Origin: Xiphias gladius
Taxonomy: Eukaryota; Chordata; Actinopteri; Istiophoriformes; Xiphiidae
Reading direction: 5' to 3'
Assembly: GCF_016859285.1 (NCBI RefSeq)
Contig: NC_053422.1
Coordinates: 17,405,001-17,469,000, forward strand
DNA length: 64,000 nt
The translations under genes were made by a program, and so were the position numbers. Shown one piece after another: positions 57,553-64,000 of this stretch (positions within the stretch are counted from its first letter, which is position 1; the number at the start of each line of letters is the position of its first letter). The notes beneath the pieces are model-generated. The model had not been told where the DNA came from, searched no databases, and saw nothing but the letters and a program-made list of their open reading frames with translations.

Positions 57553-57558
57553 AATAAA
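57553..57558 (+). terminator. spon2: SPON2 polyadenylation signal
   Basis: AATAAA about 865 bases after the SPON2 stop codon, followed by GT-rich sequence. No gene lies between. Confidence 0.7.
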
Positions 57559-57589
57559 TATGGTGGTGTTTTTCAAATTGAAGACATCT

Positions 57590-59388
57590 GTGTGACATTT
57601 TTCCCCCTGTATGGCTTTTCATTTGGAACGTGTTATTATGCAAAAGCAATGCCTAACTATAAAACTCCTGTGAGACCAAAACACATTTTTGATTTGCATG
57701 GTTCCTGTAATACACGATGAAGTTATTTGTGTATGCCAGAGCATAATTTGACCGGTACTGACACCGAATGCATTTCACTCTCTGTCCTAAACTTTGGTGA
57801 CCCAGTGCTTCATGGCCCCCGAGTACTTTCATTGTGGCCTTTGAAGGGCTAATGAGTGAATGTAAAAATGCATGAGCTGTCAAGTGTTCACTCTGGCAGA
57901 GCATCCCCGGAAACACTGACTCCTCACTGCAGTGCGACTACCGACAAAACGAGGGTTTGTGGCGGTCGAGCACCTCCTAGTGGTCAAAATCAACAACACC
58001 AACACTACTACTATTACTGCTATTACTGCTATTGCTACTACTAATAATGATAATAATAAGTAAATGTAAATGATAACACTTTTAATCACAGCGTGAATAT
58101 AAAGAGTGAGCGCTTGTGTTAGGTATGGTTTTATCTACTCGTACGAGACTTTTATTGTAGTTTGTATTTTCTGTTTATTGGTCGTGTTTAGTATGGTGCA
58201 TTGTATATGCATGTTTTACATATAGAGTGCCGTTATTATTTATTGCTTTTATTTTTTACTGCGATATGTGCCATTGTGCCACACCAACCGATGACAAATT
58301 AGCCATTCTTAAGCAAAAAAAGAAAAGAAAAGAAAAGAAAAAAATAAATAAACACAAAGGGGTTGATGCGCCATCGGGTTACGTTGTTGTTTAAAAATCT
58401 GAAATGCCACTGTTTTTGGAAATTTTCAACAACTGGAATAAGAGACTGGTTTCCACCAGAAACCCGTAGAAACCTGTGGCAGAGATGGTGGGCCACCCAA
58501 ACTATGAGGCATCTCATCTTGTGATCAATTTAGCCTGTAAGAAATGGCCTCAACAACAGCTACGTGGCTTGAAAATACGGGATTTGTTACGTTACAAGAT
58601 AGAAATCAGAGCCAGGTGACAAAAGTTGCGATAAAAATGGCTGATACATCATCCGATATTAGCTTATTCCAGATATACCGGTATGGGAGTATATGCTTAC
58701 TAAAAATTGCAGTATGGATATCGTTCAGATTTAAGGAGCCAATTTTAAGGAATCATTATCAAAATATTTGTGTCAAAAAGAAAAATTAATATCAGCGGTA
58801 TTCAGACCGCTGTGACCAGTAAATATCGAAATGGTCATCTGTTCCAAAAGTCCAGAAGGCCTGACTTTCATGGAAATTACGTTTCATTTCACTGAAATTG
58901 ATTCAACTTTGTATTTCTTTATTCCAGGCGAGGCGGTCCGCCTCCGCTTTAACACTGCGGAAAATGCTGAAAAACTAAGCATCCTACGGCGCACAGCGGG
59001 AGCCCTGGGTCCGCTGGCCCGCCACCAGAGGTCGCTGTTTCCACGCACACACTTGCGCTTCTCTCTCCGCAGTGCTGCCTGTCTACGAGGAGTGCGTTTG
59101 ATTGTTGCAGGGCTCAATGGCGGACAGAGCAGGATAGTCGCGCTAGCACCGAGGACAATAACATCTCGACTCTGTGAATACCAGGCGTGACTCGGTCCGC
59201 CGCTGCGTGCCCGCGGGTGCAACGGGTGAGACGAGCTCTCTTGTGCGCAAACGCTGAATACGAAGTCGGTGCAGCTATTTTCTGCTCGCCTTCTGCCCGT
59301 CTTCTGCCGTTCTTGAGTTCCCATCCCAGGCGTAGAAGTTACACTGTTCATGGTGGCTGACTAAAGGCAGCTAGCTTGCGAGCAAACC
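57590..59388. other. Intergenic spacer SPON2-KDM3B, ending in a CpG-rich promoter
   Basis: The left part is AT-rich, with a degenerate (TACTAC/ATTACTGCT)n tract near 57998-58060 and an AAAAG run near 58315-58340. From about 58925 the sequence becomes GC- and CpG-rich up to the KDM3B start, as expected of a housekeeping promoter and 5'UTR. Confidence 0.6.
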
Positions 59389-59595
59389 ATGGGGGACTCT
59401 CTCGAATTGATAGGGAAGCGTCTGCTTTTGCTCCTCGACGACGGCAGGTCCGCGAATGGATCCGAGCCGGAACAGGCTGCCTGGGCCCGGGACTGGCTCA
59501 GGGGGACGGTGCGGGCAGTGAGTGTTATCGGCCTCGCCGCCCCGGATGTTAGCGAAGGAGAGGCGACAACAACAACCACCGCTGCAGGGCTGACG
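59389..59595 (+). CDS. kdm3b: KDM3B (JMJD1B), H3K9 demethylase, first coding exon only
   Basis: An ATG at 59389 opens 69 codons ending exactly at a donor (CTGACG/GTCAGT). LELIGKRLLLLLDDG followed by DWLRGTVRAVSVIGLAA resembles the human KDM3B N-terminus (GKRLLLLFAD, then WRAGTVRAMSG). The full protein is a JmjC-domain histone H3K9 demethylase of more than 1,700 residues, with the catalytic domain at the far C-terminus, outside the window. FAM53C and KDM3B are neighbours in human, which supports the call. The paralogues KDM3A and JMJD1C are less likely. The rest of the window looks like intron 1. Confidence 0.82.
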
Positions 59596-62500
59596 GTCAG
59601 TGTTTACATACAAATGATGCCGTACTGCAACGCGAAATACCCACCAATAAGTATATACAATGGGTGCCATCCATTAAGTATGTTTTTAAAACCTCGTCTA
59701 GCTCTTTTTAATCGTCAATGTCGGTACATTTTTTAACGTTAGCTCACACATATATTAGCTAGCTACAAGTCGCAGGCAGTCAGGCGAAGCTAAACTCGAG
59801 GCCGGGGATTTTCCGGCCTTTGCTTTGTTCGCTTTTTAGCTTATTAGCGAATGACATTCAGCTCCAGCAATATTAATCGTTACCTCGTAGCTATAAATTG
59901 GAAAACACGAGTGCGTTAGAGCTAATTCAACGATCGCGACATCGCATTAAATCGTGGGAAAGCAGCAGTGAAGAACAGCATTAGCTTGTCAGTTCCCATC
60001 GTTAGTCTAGTTAAAAGGCCTCACACGTTAAAATGAGGGTGAACCAGGAATTTCTTGTACTTTATTGTCGGGTCCAGATTGTTAAATGTTCAGACTAACG
60101 CCGAAGTTCGTAATGTAATACGAACTTGAATGAATGAAACTAATATTCCCAAGCTCTGTTTAGTTTACATTGTGCGGTGCTGTGTAGACAATGTGTAAGA
60201 TTTGCTTAAAAAAAAGAATGGGGTGGTGGGTGACCTACATAAAAAGTAAACACCTAATAGCTAAAATGCTGGTTATTAAAACGAAGAAAAATATTTAAAT
60301 GACCATGAACACTTGATTTCTAAAGGACTTCAATCAATAGAATAGTGAGGATTAAATGAATTATAAGTGCCCACTTTGGCTACTGTATGTATTGTTAGAC
60401 AAAGTAAATTTTTTATTTTTTTTTAAGGACAATAATCAGTGATGCTCCTTTAGGTTGTTGCAGAAGTGCACTTTTTATTTGTTGGAAATAAGACTCAAAC
60501 AAACTTAAATTCTCTTTCTGCAAAACAAGATGGTTTGTTTTTATCTTTTGCAGAACAAGACTGGTTCTCTCTTCTGAGGTGTGCCTTCACCAAAACAGAT
60601 ATTTGTTGGAGAAATATGACCAATCAATGATATAAACGGAGAGAAATTAGTCTTCTGTCTTGCTGTTATTTTGTCCCTTGCTGTTATTTTGTTCTTTGAT
60701 TCATGGGGATAAAGAGACAGTCAAAAACAGGTTCCCTCCGATGTTAGCCTCCTACTCACAAACCCTATTTTCATTATAACAAACAAAACAAAATAAAGAC
60801 ACGTACGACTGTGCACCTGTTCAGTAAGTTTGAAATTAATTTCATTATCCTTGCTGTATAAATTATGTCATGGGTCACCAGAAGTCCTTCCACTTTTCGT
60901 GCTAAGAAAATAAAGATGGGTTTTATACCTAAGTTTACTTCCCTGATTCCCCCCACCCTCCTCAATGTGGCCTGATCTCAACCAATCAGAGCAAATGCCA
61001 CTTTTCTGATGTTACAGGAACTTCAAAATAACCAGCATTACAACTGGGATCTGTAGGAAAAAAAAACCCCACAAAAACTTGTTTATGTGCTAAACTTTTT
61101 AGAGACATTTTGTTGGGATGCTATATTCAGTGGTTTGTGAAGAAGATGGCAGTGCAGATTGTTGGCAGCAAATTTTTATGTATTTTTTGAGTACAGCTAA
61201 TCTAGACAATATAGTAATGTGAGTTTTAGTTGTAGTTTTTTTTTCTCACACATCAATGCAAAATGTTAACACCAGAAACTCTGTCATGACAAAAAGTCAA
61301 ACTATACCAGCAGATCCTGATACACATTGTGTATCATCACATTTTTTACCGAGGAGTATTGTACAAGAAAATATTGTTATCACCTTGGTAATTTCTGTGC
61401 TGATCTTAACAGATCTGCAGGCATAACTATATAAGCATAATATTTATGCAACCAGGTGTTATTCACCTGTACCGCATGACTGATGCACTAGTACCCCTTC
61501 AGTGTACTGTTTTTGGATTCACTTGTCGAGGCATCTACAGAAATGTGCAGTGACACCTGATGGAGTTCAGAAGGGATTTGTTTACTTCATTGTTGAATAT
61601 TGACTGTTAAATCTCAGAATTTTAATCACCACTTGTTGGTTAGCTTTTAATCCTTTCATTTTCCGTAGGGAAATGTGAATGGCCAGGTGTCAGTGAACTT
61701 GAAATGTCATATCACTAAGTATTTACTAACTCTTTTCAGTAGTGTGTGGGAATGGCTGCTCCACCAGAGGCATGCAGTGATTGGCTGTATGATTTTGTTT
61801 GGACCAGGGACGGGAATCTTTAACTGACTAGTCGTTTAAAGCTACCACACATCGAAAACACTAGTCACTTAAAACTTGTGCCTCAGGTAGTCTTCACTTG
61901 AAGAGTTGATTGACCCAAACTAAAAAGAAAAACATATATCTTCATTTACTTATGGTGTTATGTACCCTAGCATTTTTTTCCTTTTCCAAAATGTCTGCTG
62001 GCGCCCCAAAACATTCAATTGTGGTGTGTGCAGCTTTGAAAAACGCATTAAAAAATTCAACAGCAATGTGTCTTTCTACAAAAACATAACCCAGCTACTC
62101 TTGATAATCCACAATAATTATTGTGAAGAGGTTTTCATTGTAACTATATTCTATATAAGAAATAGTTCCTATGCAAACTCTTCACATGGAGGTCTGTGGA
62201 ATATACAGAGTACTAAGGACAGTGACCTGCTCTATTCACATATGGGCTTGATCGGACATTACGTGGACTTTGTACTAGAAGTGTAAAGTCTGTTTAATGT
62301 CCATTCCAGCTGATTTGGACATTTGCGTTCTCACATACAGCTCCTCTGGGTAATGTGTAGATAAGTTCAGGGTTGCAGTGCATGTGTGAAAGCTTTATAT
62401 GTGTCCAAAAAGAGAGTCCTCTTGACAGTGGAAGGAACGACCAAATACCAAAGTATCAAATAAAGCAGAAAGTTTCAGCTTCAATTTAACTTGTCTCTCT

Positions 62501-64000
62501 CACTGATTCACTCTACAGCTCTTTTACCTTTTAAATCTAAGCAAGTGGGTAATTGGCTAGTTAGTTGCATCGATGGTGTTAATCGGTAACTCAGATTTGA
62601 CTAGAAGCAGCGACTGGGGGAGTCAGGCACGCTGATAACAGTCCAGTCTGTTTTTCACAGCTTGCTCCGTTACATAGAACAGCTTTAGTCAAAAGCTTAG
62701 CAGTGTCTGTGTTGTTTTTACCTTATTCAAGTCCACAAAATAATAAACTTCCACTATCAACTTTACAACTCTGACAAATAGGAGGTGTCATGGTGTCTTC
62801 GAAACGCGTGACAAAAGTCAGTGGTAAAAATCTCACACTCAGAGAGTGAGAAGAAGGAGCTCAGGAATGTGTGTTGTGAAGTTTACTATGTGTGGTTGTT
62901 TGCTTTTAATTTTTAAAACGTTGGCTTTGGAGTTTTATTGTTCAGTTGGATCATCCATTGTTAATTGGTGCAAACCAGTATTATTCTGTTATTTGGAATT
63001 AGAAAAGAGGATGGATAACTAAAATGTCTTGCATAAGGAGACAGGGTTGTAGTAATCGCAGCATATTCTTACAGAGTGTCTCTGGACTTCTCCGTGGCCA
63101 TCAGATAAGTCTGTGGTTATGCTTGGCATCTGGTAGGTCTTATAGTGTGTATCTGTCAGTGTGAAGCTGGTAATTGCTAAGATAGGGCAGTCACCCTCAC
63201 CGAACCTACCTGGATAAATTAAGGCTTATTTTAAAAAAAAAGTAATAATAAAAAATACCACCAACTGAGACATTTGTAACGAAAACAAATTCCAATCCAT
63301 TTATTACTAATTGAAGTGTGTGCATATCATCCTCCTAATTCAAATTAAATCCCACTTAAGAGCAAATTTTGAACACAACTAGAATGTAGGAACAAATTAC
63401 ATACAATTAAGAAATAACATTTACTACAGCAGTTTACATATTAAATATAATTTTATTTGCTTTAAGTCAGCAAAGGACCGACTCTTGAATGTTTTTTTTT
63501 TTTTTAAGGGCTGTGTTTGCCATTTAAAGCAATTTAATCATTAACTTTTTCTTTTAAACAAAAGTAGCAAGAAACTAATGATTGACAGGCACTCCCCTTT
63601 GTGATCCTGTCAGGGGGACTGCTAACGTGAGTCAGTCAGTCACATCCTAGTTCTATGAAAAATGAAGTGTGCTGTCCATCTCTTCCTCTAGTCTGATTTT
63701 TATTAAATGTACACAGGACAAAATTGTGTATGATCATACTGTACCCGTGACACACAAACTTACCATAGATCTAGACAGATTCTGTCATACTGTTATAAAC
63801 GGCACAGCTTGAAAAGTTTACAAACAAATGATGACATTAATGAAACAGACTGGACATTTTCCTTTTCTAGTATTGCCATTTTAACAAACTGAGTGTATTA
63901 GTATGAAACTAAATATTATCACGGTTATGAAATGCTCTTTCAGAGGGGGTTGCTGGTACACACAGGTATGGCTTTGCTAGTTGACTAAATTTCAGTTAAT
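59596..64000. other. kdm3b: KDM3B intron 1 (right end not reached)
   Basis: At least 4.4 kb with no exon matching the next expected KDM3B segment. It is AT-rich with short poly-A/T runs. A possible dispersed repeat covers about 61800-62280 (ACTGACTAGTCGTTTAAAGC, then a stretch with TTGACCCAAACT), whose family I could not name. Nothing else is recognised. Confidence 0.55.

Noticed and set aside
58884-59351. 155-codon minus-strand frame over the KDM3B promoter
   Set aside because: Arg/Ser-rich composition expected from the reverse of a CpG-rich 5' region. No recognisable motif.

Overview
The window is a piece of a ray-finned fish (teleost) nuclear chromosome, probably from a spiny-rayed (percomorph) species. 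The protein genes have compact vertebrate exon structures with GT-AG introns and AATAAA signals. The introns carry teleost-type repeats: Tc1/mariner, hAT-like and piggyBac-like miniature elements, and an RTE-type LINE tail, plus long (GT)n tracts. I see no bacterial, phage, CRISPR or retroviral content. All gene calls come from reading the translated exons and comparing them with family sequences I remember. No search was run.

Layout, left to right. (1) RACK1 (+, 5' end outside the window), whose introns hold three box C/D snoRNA candidates. (2) NME5 (+), five exons. (3) HNRNPAB (+), seven coding exons, a 5' noncoding exon and a probable 3'UTR intron. (4) PHYKPL (-), twelve coding exons, tail to tail with HNRNPAB, with a decayed Tc1 transposon in one intron. 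(5) FAM53C (+), head to head with PHYKPL, four coding exons and one GC-AG intron. (6) CTBP1 (+), nine coding exons, a probable second promoter and first exon, and a 3'UTR of nearly 4 kb. (7) SPON2 (+), five coding exons spread over repeat-rich introns. (8) The first coding exon of KDM3B (+), whose remaining exons lie beyond the right edge.

The genes do not form one pathway; this is a synteny block of ordinary eukaryotic genes. RACK1 (ribosomal scaffold) and its intronic snoRNAs (rRNA methylation guides) belong to ribosome biology. HNRNPAB is an RNA-binding protein, CTBP1 and KDM3B act on chromatin, NME5 is a ciliary/sperm protein, PHYKPL degrades phosphohydroxylysine, and SPON2 is secreted. 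In human, as I recall, RACK1, HNRNPAB and PHYKPL are on 5q35, NME5, FAM53C and KDM3B on 5q31, and CTBP1 and SPON2 on 4p16. The fish therefore has these blocks intermixed.

The most interesting non-coding signals are an apparent SNORD45-type guide inside RACK1, a SNORD96-like RNA with an unusual D box, a long hairpin in a SPON2 intron resembling a small-RNA precursor, an inverted pair of LINE tails in SPON2, and an alternative short first exon of CTBP1.
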